The notes under the pieces were generated by a model that had not been told where the DNA came from, did no database searches, and worked only from the letters and a program-made list of their open reading frames with translations. A stretch of DNA of 64,000 nucleotides from Cytophaga hutchinsonii ATCC 33406. GTDB taxonomy: Bacteria > Bacteroidota > Bacteroidia > Cytophagales > Cytophagaceae. This document shows positions 1 through 8,336 of the stretch, piece by piece. The translations under genes and the position numbers were made by a program. How positions within the stretch are numbered: the stretch's first letter is position 1; each line of letters starts with the position of its first letter. The stretch is taken from NCBI RefSeq assembly GCF_000014145.1, contig NC_008255.1, positions 3,364,001-3,428,000 of the forward strand, written 5' to 3'.

Positions 1-1452
1 CTTCTCGTAGACAGATACGATCTCGCGTATGTGCTCGGGAGCAAACTCACAGTTTTTATTTCCTAAGTTTTTACGCAGTTTACGGAACATAAAACCGGCA
101 TCAATCAACTGCACCTTGCCTTTTCTTTTGTTCGATTTGTTGTTGCTTAAAATCCAGATATAGGTAGTGATACCCGTATTGTAAAACAAGTTATTCGGCA
201 TTTGCACAATGGCTTCCAACCAATCGTTTTCAATAATATACCTGCGGATATTGCTTTCGCCTCCACCGGCATCACCTGTAAACAAACTACTACCATTATG
301 CACCGATGCAATGCGCGAGCCCAATTTACTTTGAGAAAGCGGTTTCATTTTATTCACCATTTCCATCAGGAAAAGTAATTGCCCATCTGAAGAGCGTGGT
401 GTGGCATCTGCTTCTTCTTCAATTCCCCAATAGTTTTGAAGCTTGATTTTAAAACGAGGATCAATAATATCTTTCCCATCTTTTATAAACTTTTGCTCAC
501 TCGCCCAGGACTTACCATAGGGCGGATTGGAAAGCATAAAATCAAACGTAGTACCAGCAAATTCATTGGTTGAAAGCGTAGAACCTACACGAATGTTTTC
601 AGGGTTATTCCCCTTAATCATCATATCTGATTTGCAAATGGCATAGGTTTCATCATTGATTTCCTTGCCGTACAAATACACATCTCCTTTAGCTTTTATT
701 TCACCATCTTCATCCTTGATAAAATTCTGTGATTCTGTAAGCATACCACCGCTTCCACAGGCAGGATCGTAAATGGTCATTACCGGAGGAAGTTTGTCTT
801 TGATGGGTTCAAAAATAATATGCGTCATCAAATCAATTACTTCGCGCGGTGTAAAGTGCTCCCCAGCTTCTTCGTTATTGTCTTCATTGAATTTACGGAT
901 CAGTTCTTCAAACACATAACCCATCCCAAGATTGCTTAAGGGCGGAAGCTTTCTTCCATCAGGATCATTTTTTTCAAAAGGAGTAAGATTGATATACGAC
1001 GAAGTAAATTTCTCTAATACATTCAACAAAACATCTTTCGATGCCATGTGCTGAACTTGCCTTTTAAGATTAAATTTCTCAATGATCTCTTTTACGTTGC
1101 CACTATACCCTTTTAAATAGTCTTCAAAATTAGCCTGAAGAATTTGTTGATTATTGGTTGCCGTATCGTGTAGCCTTTGCAACGTCCATTCGCTCGTATT
1201 GTAAAAGACATAACCACTTGCCTGGCGCAATCCATTTTCATCCCACTCTGTAAACTTGGCTTCATCTTTCTGAAAAGCCATCTCTTCCAATACAGCATCT
1301 TTGGTTGGTTCAAGGAGTGCGTCTAATCTCCTCAATACCACCATGGGCAAAATCACATCCCGGTACTTCCCTCGTACATATACATCACGCAAACAATCGT
1401 CTGCGATAGACCAAATAAAGGATACTAGTTTATTGTGTACTGCCTGATTCAT
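1..1452 (-). CDS. hsdM: Type I restriction-modification DNA methyltransferase subunit (HsdM), 3' end outside window
   Basis: The first 484 codons of an N6-adenine methyltransferase of the HsdM type are read from an ATG at 1452 down to the window edge without a stop. The SAM-binding motif DPACGSGGM starts near residue 229 and the catalytic NPPYG near residue 309, in the order and spacing expected for HsdM. The N-terminal part, which opens MNQAVHNKLVSFIWSIADD, matches the helical HsdM_N region. In the complex, HsdM methylates the host recognition site and pairs with HsdS and HsdR, whose genes should lie left of the window. Nothing suggests that the gene is broken. It lies outside the AT-rich island, though type I systems often sit beside such islands. 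Confidence 0.95.
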   Translation of the reverse strand, partial: MNQAVHNKLVSFIWSIADDCLRDVYVRGKYRDVILPMVVLRRLDALLEPTKDAVLEEMAFQKDEAKFTEWDENGLRQASGYVFYNTSEWTLQRLHDTATNNQQILQANFEDYLKGYSGNVKEIIEKFNLKRQVQHMASKDVLLNVLEKFTSSYINLTPFEKNDPDGRKLPPLSNLGMGYVFEELIRKFNEDNNEEAGEHFTPREVIDLMTHIIFEPIKDKLPPVMTIYDPACGSGGMLTESQNFIKDEDGEIKAKGDVYLYGKEINDETYAICKSDMMIKGNNPENIRVGSTLSTNEFAGTTFDFMLSNPPYGKSWASEQKFIKDGKDIIDPRFKIKLQNYWGIEEEADATPRSSDGQLLFLMEMVNKMKPLSQSKLGSRIASVHNGSSLFTGDAGGGESNIRRYIIENDWLEAIVQMPNNLFYNTGITTYIWILSNNKSNKRKGKVQLIDAGFMFRKLRKNLGNKNCEFAPEHIREIVSVYEK

Positions 1453-1674
1453 TTTGTATTTTATTACCTAATTATTTTTGTTAGTAAAGTATATTATTCC
1501 AATCAATGGTGATTTATGATTACATACAAATGCTTTATCATTAAGCCAATAACTTTATTTGACTACCGACAAAACAACGTTTTCGATTAAACCATAACCT
1601 ACATTGCATTATAGAAAAATATAACTTCTCAAGTTAATTATTTTTACCCTGGGATACTATATCCCTCCTCATTA

Positions 1675-1712
1675 CAAAAAAAAATCCCTAAAGCTATAGA
1701 CTTTAGGGATTT
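1675..1712 (-). terminator. Rho-independent terminator after the hypothetical gene at 1739-2509
   Basis: AAATCCCTAAAG and CTTTAGGGATTT form a stem around a short loop. On the minus strand the stem is followed by a run of T, just past the stop codon of the gene at 1739-2509. Confidence 0.85.
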
Positions 1713-1738
1713 AATAGTTTTTCATGATTAATCCTCCC

Positions 1739-2509
1739 TCACCCCACCTGCACCACCTGCATCGCACACACCTCTTTACCCATCCGCTTTGTGCCCTTGT
1801 AAAAAGCAATCCCAACGATACAGAGCAATGCAGTTTGTTCGGCGGAAGAAACAGGTAAGGTTACTGGTAAGGAAAGCTTCACCCGCATAGCAAAATCCGT
1901 ATAAAAGAAACCGGAATACACCTGCCCGCTAACAAACGCTGCATCGTGTAACGGAACATAGCGCCCTGTAGTAGCATGTACGCCATAGGCAGGCACACGC
2001 ATAAAGGTATACAGCAGCTGAAAGGAAGTTGCATCTGCCGGTGCAGCGATATCCGTTGCCGGCTTAAAAGCCGTCTGCAGCACCGCTGTATTCCGGTCTT
2101 CCGAAATACTGATCGTAAGCGTGTTTTTAAACCGGCTCTCAAACGCGCAATCCGCATTGAATTCAAACCCTTCCAGCCTTTGGCGATGCGCGGCAATGTC
2201 CAGCACCCGTATACCTCTTGCACCTTTACCTGCATGGATTATCTTCTTCAACACTCCCGTAAGGTTGCCGATCAGGTTCATGTCGGAATACTCTTTCCAG
2301 TATTTCCCGATCCCTCTCCGTATCTGCGCACAGACATGAGAAGCCCCGCCAAACTCCTGGTTGCTGTCACGTATTGCCTGGCACGATTTGGAATGTTTGA
2401 TCTGCTCTGCACTGGGTCCGCCTTTTTTGCGGACAACAGTTTTGCCGTTGCGTTTGTAAAAACTGAGCCCGCCTAAAGAGCCCTCAAAATCTGAGTTTGT
2501 TGTTGCCAT
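1739..2509 (-). CDS. Hypothetical protein with basic GSLGGLSFYKRNGK-type N terminus
   Basis: This 256-residue protein has no function I can name. The N terminus carries the glycine-rich, basic stretch GSLGGLSFYKRNGKTVVRK (residues ~10-28), a pattern I associate from memory with small conserved Bacteroidota proteins of unknown role. The rest alternates short beta-like hydrophobic runs. No signal peptide or membrane helix is visible. Base composition is markedly more GC-rich than the island to its right and resembles the core genes. It has its own terminator downstream and a TGTACA cluster about 130 bp upstream of its start. Several overlapping ORFs on the other strand are shadows of this gene. 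Confidence 0.75.
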   Translation of the reverse strand: MATTNSDFEGSLGGLSFYKRNGKTVVRKKGGPSAEQIKHSKSCQAIRDSNQEFGGASHVCAQIRRGIGKYWKEYSDMNLIGNLTGVLKKIIHAGKGARGIRVLDIAAHRQRLEGFEFNADCAFESRFKNTLTISISEDRNTAVLQTAFKPATDIAAPADATSFQLLYTFMRVPAYGVHATTGRYVPLHDAAFVSGQVYSGFFYTDFAMRVKLSLPVTLPVSSAEQTALLCIVGIAFYKGTKRMGKEVCAMQVVQVG

Positions 2510-2635
2510 AGCTTAAAATAAAATAACAATTAAAGGAATTATTTTTAAAAACAGGATGTAAAACTACAGGTAAAACGGCAAACAAAAAATCAGGTTTAAA
2601 AAAGTTATCATTCGTTAATGCCAGTAAAATCAACC

Positions 2636-2714
2636 TGTACAGCAGCTATACTAGTAAGTGTACAGGTTAATGCGGCACATGTACAGAGACATGTACAGTA
2701 AGTGTACATGTACT
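2636..2714. promoter_or_regulatory. Cluster of six TGTAC(A/T) motifs
   Basis: TGTACA occurs at 2636, 2659, 2680, 2692 and 2703, with TGTACT at 2709. Start-to-start steps are 23, 21, 12, 11 and 6 bp, so most lie near one or two DNA helical turns. TGTACA is itself a palindrome, so each copy could bind a dimer. The cluster lies 127-205 bp upstream of the hypothetical gene that starts at 2509, consistent with an operator array. The binding protein is unknown. Confidence 0.45.
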
Positions 2715-2831
2715 ATAATAAACAATACAAACTGGTAAACAGACCCACGCAGATTTTCTATCAATAATAAAAAATAACAGCTTTTTCTACTGGAAACAAA
2801 TTCTCTTTTTCCCTTAAATCCTGTAATCCTA

Positions 2832-3055
2832 TTCGCCGCGGCGAACAGACAAAAAAACGCCTCTTCGAGGCTGTGCGTAAATGGTTGGTGGTGATGTTAG
2901 CTATACATATTTGACCCCGCCGGGGTCAGCGTTTCATAAGTAATGATTCATATGTTGATTATGAAATTCACCAGTGGATGCAGTAGATAGATTATGCATG
3001 GACGGATTCTCAGGCTGAAAGCCTGACATATCTCAACTTGGGGCATCGTCCCAAG
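2832..3055. repeat. Group of five short GC-rich palindromes in a gene-free stretch
   Basis: Five perfect or near-perfect palindromes lie within 225 bp: TTCGCCGCGGCGAA at 2832-2845, GCCTC-TTC-GAGGC at 2859-2871, GACCCC-GCC-GGGGTC at 2913-2927, CAGGC-TGAAA-GCCTG at 3011-3025 and CTTGGG...CCCAAG at 3037-3055. No gene is seen between 2510 and 3569, so the whole 1 kb consists of these palindromes, the TGTACA cluster, an 11-bp tandem repeat, a terminator and then featureless AT-rich DNA. Confidence 0.6.
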
Positions 3056-3098
3056 CAAATGCCCGGCAGCAGGTAGTCTCCTCCTGATCTCCTCCCTA

Positions 3099-3153
3099 TA
3101 TATTCCGCCTATGTTCCGCCTATGCTCCGTGTATATTCCGGGTATGTTACGTG
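3099..3153. repeat. Five tandem copies of a degenerate 11-bp unit
   Basis: The units are TATATTCCGCC, TATGTTCCGCC, TATGCTCCGTG, TATATTCCGGG and TATGTTACGTG, head to tail without gaps. The consensus is TATRTTCCGBS. The unit is not a multiple of three and no ORF covers it. Confidence 0.75.
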
Positions 3154-3189
3154 TCAGGGATTGTAAAAAGTGGCATCAAGCAAAAAAAC

Positions 3190-3225
3190 AAAATCCCCTG
3201 AAGTTAGAACCTTCAGGGGATTTTT
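3190..3225. terminator. Bidirectional hairpin terminator at the left edge of the AT-rich island
   Basis: AAATCCCCTGAAG (3191-3203) pairs with CTTCAGGGGATTT (3211-3223) and is followed by a T run. The stem is 13 bp and perfect. The 18 bases 3190-3207 recur exactly at 7463-7480. The composition switches to AT-rich soon after this point. Confidence 0.8.
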
Positions 3226-3569
3226 AGCCTGTACCCCTCAGCGGGGCTATATCACCCCAATTAATCAGAGAAATACAGGAAATAATGGATTTTATGGACA
3301 ATTATTCTGACCTATAATACATTCATTATTTGAATCTGTATTTTATCCTTTCTTTGAAAATTATTACCTGTTTACAATAATAATACTTAACAGTATAAAT
3401 TTTCTATCAGAAAAGTAACCTATTATTAATTGAGCAAACCTATTAAACACATGTTCTAGTGTTAGTAAATTCTTTATTTATAAAGTCTGAATTTGTAATT
3501 ATATTTCATTATTGATAGGTGGTTTCTTTCCATTAGTTGTGACACTTTCGGGCTTTGCATTAGTACTTT

Positions 3570-5120
3570 TTAAATTTTAACAAATATGTCTTCATTTATG
3601 GATTTTTCAGATATATAATCATAAATTCTCGCATTGTTAAGAATATAGCCAGAATAGCCTGAAGCTTTCAAAAGAAGTACTGCTATCATTCTCTGAAGTC
3701 TCATACTAATATGAAATAATTCCTTAAATTCAAATTCGTAATCTTTTTCTAATGACATATAGTCATCTCCGTGTAAAAACTTATTTCTATGCACAAAAAT
3801 CAAATTTTTCTCTTCCTCTGAAAGTGTGTAACCAAAGTTTACAAATGGTTCAATCAATTTTTTATTATTAGTTCCTTTGTTGAAGTCGTGAAGTTTACTT
3901 GAAATTCTTGAGAAATTAGCCTTATAATCTTTTAGTTCTTGTATACTAAAAGTTGATTTTTTATTGTCTTTCTCTACAATATCAATTCCTTTTACAGCCG
4001 TGTTTATAACAGCTTTTATTTCTTTAATGATTTTATCGTCTTCAATTAATCTGGGAACAGAAACATCTCCACCTATCAAAACTTTAGTTACGTTTTCTAA
4101 CGCTACAAATAATGTTGGTACTTTCAATTCAAGTGTCGCTGAATGATTACTCACAAACAATATTACAGCTCTCAAAATACCACCCTTATTACATATTAAC
4201 TCACAAAGTTTAGATAGTGATTCGTGAGGAAACTCAACCATATATTTTTTTAAATGTGCTTCATCAACGCCTATTAATTTCCCATTTTTATCTTTCTTGT
4301 ATTTTGTTTTTTGTTTAATACTTACCAAACTGTGAGGTTTTGTTGTGTGAACAGGAAAACCATCTAAAATTCCGCCTCCTAAAATGACAGATAAAATACT
4401 CTCAGGTGTTTTAAAGTTATTAGATGTGTATGTTAATATATTAGCTTCTTTTCCGTGATATTCGCCTTTTAAAAATGCATAAGCAAGAAGAATAGAATTG
4501 GCAGTTTTTTGAAATTCATCAAGAATTAGCTTGCTTATGCTATCAATTATGATGTAATATTCCTTGTCTTTCGTTTTATGGGCGAAAAAGTGAAACTTAT
4601 TGTTGTTAATAGTCAACTTTAATAAAGTTCCAAACGTGCCTTTTCCGTCAACTGTGTAATGCCATCCCGTGAAGTCGCCCCTCAAGTTTATTTCATGATT
4701 TACAGGTAAAATAATTCGGTAACACCTTTGCTTTTTATAGTAGCTTTTGTTTTTAGTTGAAATAGAGTTAATACTCCCTTCTATGTGTTTTATTGGTAAA
4801 CCATCGGGGTCGTCAAAATCGAGATAGGATATTTTTGAAGGAATTATGTATTTCCCTTTTGTAAAAAGTTGTCGTTCGTCATTAACTAGTTTTACTTCTG
4901 TTTCTCTCTTAACTTCTATTTCTTTGTCAGTTTGAACGCCTTTTCTAATAAGTGTAGTTGTATTGAAAAAATAGCTATCTTTTGCTTTTGAAAAATTAAA
5001 TTCCCTGTTGTTAAAAGCGTGATTTTTTGTTTTACCAACCTTTACTTTAAACTTTTGTTCTTTACCAATATCCTCTATGAGTTTTAGTGTGTCGGATAGA
5101 TATTTGTCTGTTTTACTCAT
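3570..5120 (-). CDS. HEPN-domain protein, putative RNase effector
   Basis: A 516-residue soluble protein. Near the C terminus is FVHRNKFLHGDD with R445 and H450, an R-x4-H motif set in a helical region, as in HEPN ribonucleases. The preceding ~400 residues are alpha/beta and not recognised; a large N-terminal sensing domain before a C-terminal HEPN is also the layout of ApeA-type abortive-infection proteins, but I cannot show homology to ApeA. It is the last of a series of same-strand defence-like genes (3.5-12 kb), separated from the caspase-like gene by 271 bp of AT-rich DNA without visible features, so it probably has its own promoter. The HEPN call is moderate and the ApeA comparison is only an analogy of layout. 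Confidence 0.6.
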   Translation of the reverse strand: MSKTDKYLSDTLKLIEDIGKEQKFKVKVGKTKNHAFNNREFNFSKAKDSYFFNTTTLIRKGVQTDKEIEVKRETEVKLVNDERQLFTKGKYIIPSKISYLDFDDPDGLPIKHIEGSINSISTKNKSYYKKQRCYRIILPVNHEINLRGDFTGWHYTVDGKGTFGTLLKLTINNNKFHFFAHKTKDKEYYIIIDSISKLILDEFQKTANSILLAYAFLKGEYHGKEANILTYTSNNFKTPESILSVILGGGILDGFPVHTTKPHSLVSIKQKTKYKKDKNGKLIGVDEAHLKKYMVEFPHESLSKLCELICNKGGILRAVILFVSNHSATLELKVPTLFVALENVTKVLIGGDVSVPRLIEDDKIIKEIKAVINTAVKGIDIVEKDNKKSTFSIQELKDYKANFSRISSKLHDFNKGTNNKKLIEPFVNFGYTLSEEEKNLIFVHRNKFLHGDDYMSLEKDYEFEFKELFHISMRLQRMIAVLLLKASGYSGYILNNARIYDYISEKSINEDIFVKI

Positions 5121-5391
5121 TTGGTCAAATAGATTTTAAATATTATAGTATCTTTCTAGTGTGACGTAAAAATTTTAACGCATGAAGAAGAAACGGATTC
5201 TGTGTTTCAAAAGATGCCCTTCCAGCACCGAATTAGAGAGTTTCATTTAACCATTTAGCTATCTATTTCTTTAGATACTATTGGCAACTTTTTCTGGCCA
5301 TCCTTCTTTTTTATTAAAACTTTATATTGTTTCGGTTTGTTAGAAGATAATTTTCAACGTCACCACTTAATTGATAAAACTTTGCAAAATT

Positions 5392-6246
5392 TTAGTGATA
5401 GTTTGGTTCCCAGTTCACACAATAAATATACTGGTGGCCAGGAAATACATCAAACATGAAAAACTTTCTTTTGTCTTTTATAAAAAATTCCTTTTTTGTG
5501 TTCAATAGATTTGTCCGAAATTTGGAATAGAATTGTCTCTTAATATTTCTATTAGTAAAACTTATTTTTTCCTCAGCTATTGTTAAATTAAATCGTTCTT
5601 TGATTTTTACATCAGAAAATTGTGTATCAAAATACTTTTGATACACATTCTTAAAAGTTTGTTCAGAGTTGATGTATCTATAATCATCTGGTAATGCAGG
5701 ATTAGAGTCATGTAAAGCTTCTAATGCCTTTTCGAAATCTAAAGAATTTAGTAATTCTTGATAGAAAGCATTGTAACGAATATATAAATCCCATTCAAAA
5801 AGTTCTTCAAACGAACCCAAAATCCCCGTAAAAGGTGCTGGCAAACTTGGTCTAATTAATAACATAGAATAATTTCCAAAGCATACTCCCATAGTAATAA
5901 ACAAGTTCCATTTAGAAGCAGCATTAATTTCAATAAATTTAACGTAAATATCCCCCCAATTAACATCTTCTTGATTAAGACTTAATCCAGTTTTATCCTC
6001 CAGCCCATGTATTTCAAAATGAATTATTGGTTTTATACCATCTGTTTCACAATGACTTTTGATATTTTCCAATGCATGAAGCAACTCCTTTTTGTTATCG
6101 ACATTGAATATGCGAGCATCTTTATCACCATATTTTGTATTGAAATACTGTAAAACATCGTCAAAAAGTTGCTGGCCAGTCAATTCATCACCATTTGCTT
6201 TACTAAGGGATTGTATCACATAAATTCTGTTGAAATTGATTGTCAT
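5392..6246 (-). CDS. Caspase/CHAT-like cysteine protease domain protein
   Basis: A 284-residue protein with the two signature strands of the caspase fold: IIHFEIHG (catalytic His80 followed by Gly81) and LFITMGVCFGN (Cys122 followed by Phe-Gly). The ~40-residue spacing and the hydrophobic strands before each residue fit caspase-like and CHAT peptidases. The N-terminal ~70 residues (Rossmann-like, with NFNRIYVIQSL at the start) fit the first strands of the same fold. The C-terminal 130 residues are helical and basic and unassigned. No signal peptide is visible. Such proteases act in bacterial immunity as death effectors or as activators of gasdermins; no gasdermin is evident next to it. Distant homology only; substrate unknown. 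Confidence 0.55.
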   Translation of the reverse strand: MTINFNRIYVIQSLSKANGDELTGQQLFDDVLQYFNTKYGDKDARIFNVDNKKELLHALENIKSHCETDGIKPIIHFEIHGLEDKTGLSLNQEDVNWGDIYVKFIEINAASKWNLFITMGVCFGNYSMLLIRPSLPAPFTGILGSFEELFEWDLYIRYNAFYQELLNSLDFEKALEALHDSNPALPDDYRYINSEQTFKNVYQKYFDTQFSDVKIKERFNLTIAEEKISFTNRNIKRQFYSKFRTNLLNTKKEFFIKDKRKFFMFDVFPGHQYIYCVNWEPNYH

Positions 6247-6295
6247 AATTGTTAAAGTTTTATAAAATTACTACTAACTAGAAATACGAATAAAA

Positions 6296-6344
6296 GATTA
6301 GCTATGCTAATCCGAATAAAATTATTCATGTAAAACATGAATAA
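6296..6344. promoter_or_regulatory. Two adjacent inverted repeats between PIN-like and caspase-like genes
   Basis: GATTAGC-TAT-GCTAATC (6296-6312) and ATTATTCATGT-AAA-ACATGAATAA (6321-6344). Both stems are perfect over 7-10 bp. They lie 36-84 bp after the stop of the gene at 6380-7420 and 50-98 bp before the start of the caspase-like gene. They could be a terminator or an operator; neither has a clear T run. Confidence 0.45.
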
Positions 6345-6379
6345 ATAATTAGCATTAAAATATAATTAGTGAGACCATT

Positions 6380-7420
6380 TCAATAATTATTCAATATGCC
6401 ATTTTCTATTTCAAGATTCTTAATGAGACTTTCGACTTTTTCATTATCAAAATTATATATTTTAGTACTTCTATCTATAAAAAGATTCATCATCTTTAAA
6501 TTGTAAATATCAATAAAATTGTTTTCAAAATGTAGATGAGAAAAGTCAGAAGTATAAAGAAACGAAGAGTTAAAATTTTCATTTCCATCTTTAACAATTT
6601 CAAGGGTAGTATTTTTAAATATTCTCAATAAATTATTATCATTTGTCATAAAAAAAGAAAATAAATTTTCACCGAACATTTTATATAATCTAAAGCTATT
6701 TGAAGCATTCTTAGAATGAAAAATATCCCATGCTGTTCCTTTTATGATTTTCTTGATTTCACTTTGTTTGCAATCAACTGCAATCATTTTTCTTAATTCG
6801 GTTTGGCCACCAAAAATGTTTAGTGCCAAATTATATTCCATACCCAAAAGTATTTCTAAGTCATTAACCATCCAATCCACAAAAGTATTGATATTAGATA
6901 TAGCCTTGTGCTTAGTTAAACCTTTTTTTGCAATACTCCTTATTTTCAATAAGGCACAATAGCTGTTTTTTAATGAATCAATGCCTTCAAGAGTACTTGG
7001 AAGTTCGATTTGTTCATTGTTAAAAATATGATAATCACGATTGAAGTCATATTTAAATTTTTTAAAATCATTAACTTTTATTAAATCAAAAAAATCGATG
7101 CGATGTTTAAAATCACGAAACTTATTTACATTAAATGTATCATCTTTTAAGCACAACTCTAACAATCCAAAAAAAGGGTTAATCTTAATAGGGTGTTCAG
7201 AAATGTATTCTTTTAAAGAAATAATTTTCGATATATCAACATTAGTTGCACGCTTCCCATAATCAACGACCTTTATAATATGTAAACAAACACAACTATC
7301 TAAAAAAATAACTGGTTCAATACCTGATTGAATAATAGAGTTTAGCTGTTTTATTTCAGGCAATGCCATTACACCTTTTTCAGAAAAACAATTATATGTG
7401 ACAATCTTTCTACTCTCCAT
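6380..7420 (-). CDS. PIN-like nuclease domain protein
   Basis: A 346-residue protein whose acidic residues fit a PIN-like fold: PVIFLDSCVCLHI at the first strand (Asp41), GTAWDIFHS in the middle (Asp232) and FFMTNDNNLLRIF in the last strand (Asp261), the last matching the usual TxDxxL pattern. PIN domains are metal-dependent ribonucleases, often toxins. Typical toxins are ~130 residues, so this is a long variant with a ~180-residue helical insertion between the first and second acidic positions. No antitoxin gene is adjacent, although small ones could be missed. It is on the same strand as its neighbours, 239 bp downstream of the kinase-like gene and 133 bp upstream of the caspase-like gene. 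Confidence 0.5.
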   Translation of the reverse strand: MESRKIVTYNCFSEKGVMALPEIKQLNSIIQSGIEPVIFLDSCVCLHIIKVVDYGKRATNVDISKIISLKEYISEHPIKINPFFGLLELCLKDDTFNVNKFRDFKHRIDFFDLIKVNDFKKFKYDFNRDYHIFNNEQIELPSTLEGIDSLKNSYCALLKIRSIAKKGLTKHKAISNINTFVDWMVNDLEILLGMEYNLALNIFGGQTELRKMIAVDCKQSEIKKIIKGTAWDIFHSKNASNSFRLYKMFGENLFSFFMTNDNNLLRIFKNTTLEIVKDGNENFNSSFLYTSDFSHLHFENNFIDIYNLKMMNLFIDRSTKIYNFDNEKVESLIKNLEIENGILNNY

Positions 7421-7462
7421 TAATTACACTTAAATTATAAAATAATATAAATTGAAACCATA

Positions 7463-7496
7463 AAATCCCCTGAAGTTAGGGCTCTAAGAGATTTTG
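7463..7496. terminator. Degenerate copy of the 3190 terminator
   Basis: Positions 7463-7480 are identical to 3190-3207 over 18 bases, but the second arm (GGCTCTAAGAGATTTT) has diverged and pairs poorly, so it may no longer terminate. The rest of the gap between 7421 and 7659 is AT-rich without a gene. Confidence 0.5.
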
Positions 7497-7659
7497 CTAC
7501 ATCTCATAATTCGTCTAAAAATATAAAATAAGATATAGATTTCATGAACAATTCAGAAGATTCTATCTCGTATCTGAAAAAATACAATCGACTTATTCCA
7601 TATACGAAACATTCTTTTAAGAAATCTATAAGCACTTACAAATCTTAATTTTGAAAAAA

Positions 7660-8253
7660 TTATATATTTAAATTATCATAAGGATTTTCTCCTAGGCTGT
7701 TTTTAGATGGTTCAAATTTTGAAAAGTCTAACGTTGCAAAATCAATTATTTTAAATTCGTTTTCATTATAAATTACACTTGAATCTGAAGTATATATAAC
7801 AGCCATATCAATAAATGCTTCCTTAATTACATCAAGATTAAACCCTATCTTTTTTTCTAGAATTTTAATAATTTTGTCATCTAATAAGTCTATTTTCTCA
7901 TTTTCGCCCTCAATGAAATCCATTTTATAACAACACCTTCTTAAATATTGAAAAGAAATATCCTTTCCACAATTATCAAGTACCTTAACTTTTAAAGTCC
8001 CATGATACTTTGGAGTAAACTGTTTCAACAAACTAGAAGCTTGAATCGAATTATATGCTTTTATTTCTGTATCGAATACTTTTCTTCTATAAGCGTTTGT
8101 TTTTGTTTCGCCAATTTCTTCCTTTCCTGTCCCATTTAAATCGGGATGCTTATAGCTTTTAAAAAGTTTAAAAGCGGTTCTTGAATGTAAATCGATAAAA
8201 ACATCAGCAAATGCTCCTTGCGCAATTTTAAATTTAGATACGTTTACTATCAC
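7660..8253 (-). CDS. Minimal protein kinase-fold protein
   Basis: A 197-residue protein with signs of a protein kinase fold: a glycine-loop-like stretch AQGAFADVF (residues 11-19), an AFKLFK strand with Lys29 as candidate ATP-binding lysine, Glu63 in the next helix, and FKIIDFATLDFS near the C terminus, where Asp171-Phe-Ala sits in the DFG position. At under 200 residues it is much shorter than typical kinases (~260), and the HRD motif is not clear (YTSDSSVIYNENEF occupies that place), so it may bind nucleotide without classical catalysis. Its gene lies 83 bp after the AlbA_2-HEPN gene on the same strand, so co-transcription is possible. The role is unknown. Confidence 0.5.
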   Translation of the reverse strand: MIVNVSKFKIAQGAFADVFIDLHSRTAFKLFKSYKHPDLNGTGKEEIGETKTNAYRRKVFDTEIKAYNSIQASSLLKQFTPKYHGTLKVKVLDNCGKDISFQYLRRCCYKMDFIEGENEKIDLLDDKIIKILEKKIGFNLDVIKEAFIDMAVIYTSDSSVIYNENEFKIIDFATLDFSKFEPSKNSLGENPYDNLNI

Positions 8254-8336
8254 ATTTATATAATTTTATTTACACTCACATCTATTTATAAACTAGTTGT
8301 CCTATAAGAAAGAAATGTATATCTCTGCGTATGTCT

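Noticed and set aside
1976-2476. Plus-strand ORF of 166 codons
   Set aside because: It is antisense to the gene at 1739-2509, and its composition is that of a frame shadow.
3240-3569. Left attachment site matching the tRNA-Leu end
   Set aside because: No stretch of useful length matching 35980-36120 was found by eye near the left edge; a computed comparison is needed.
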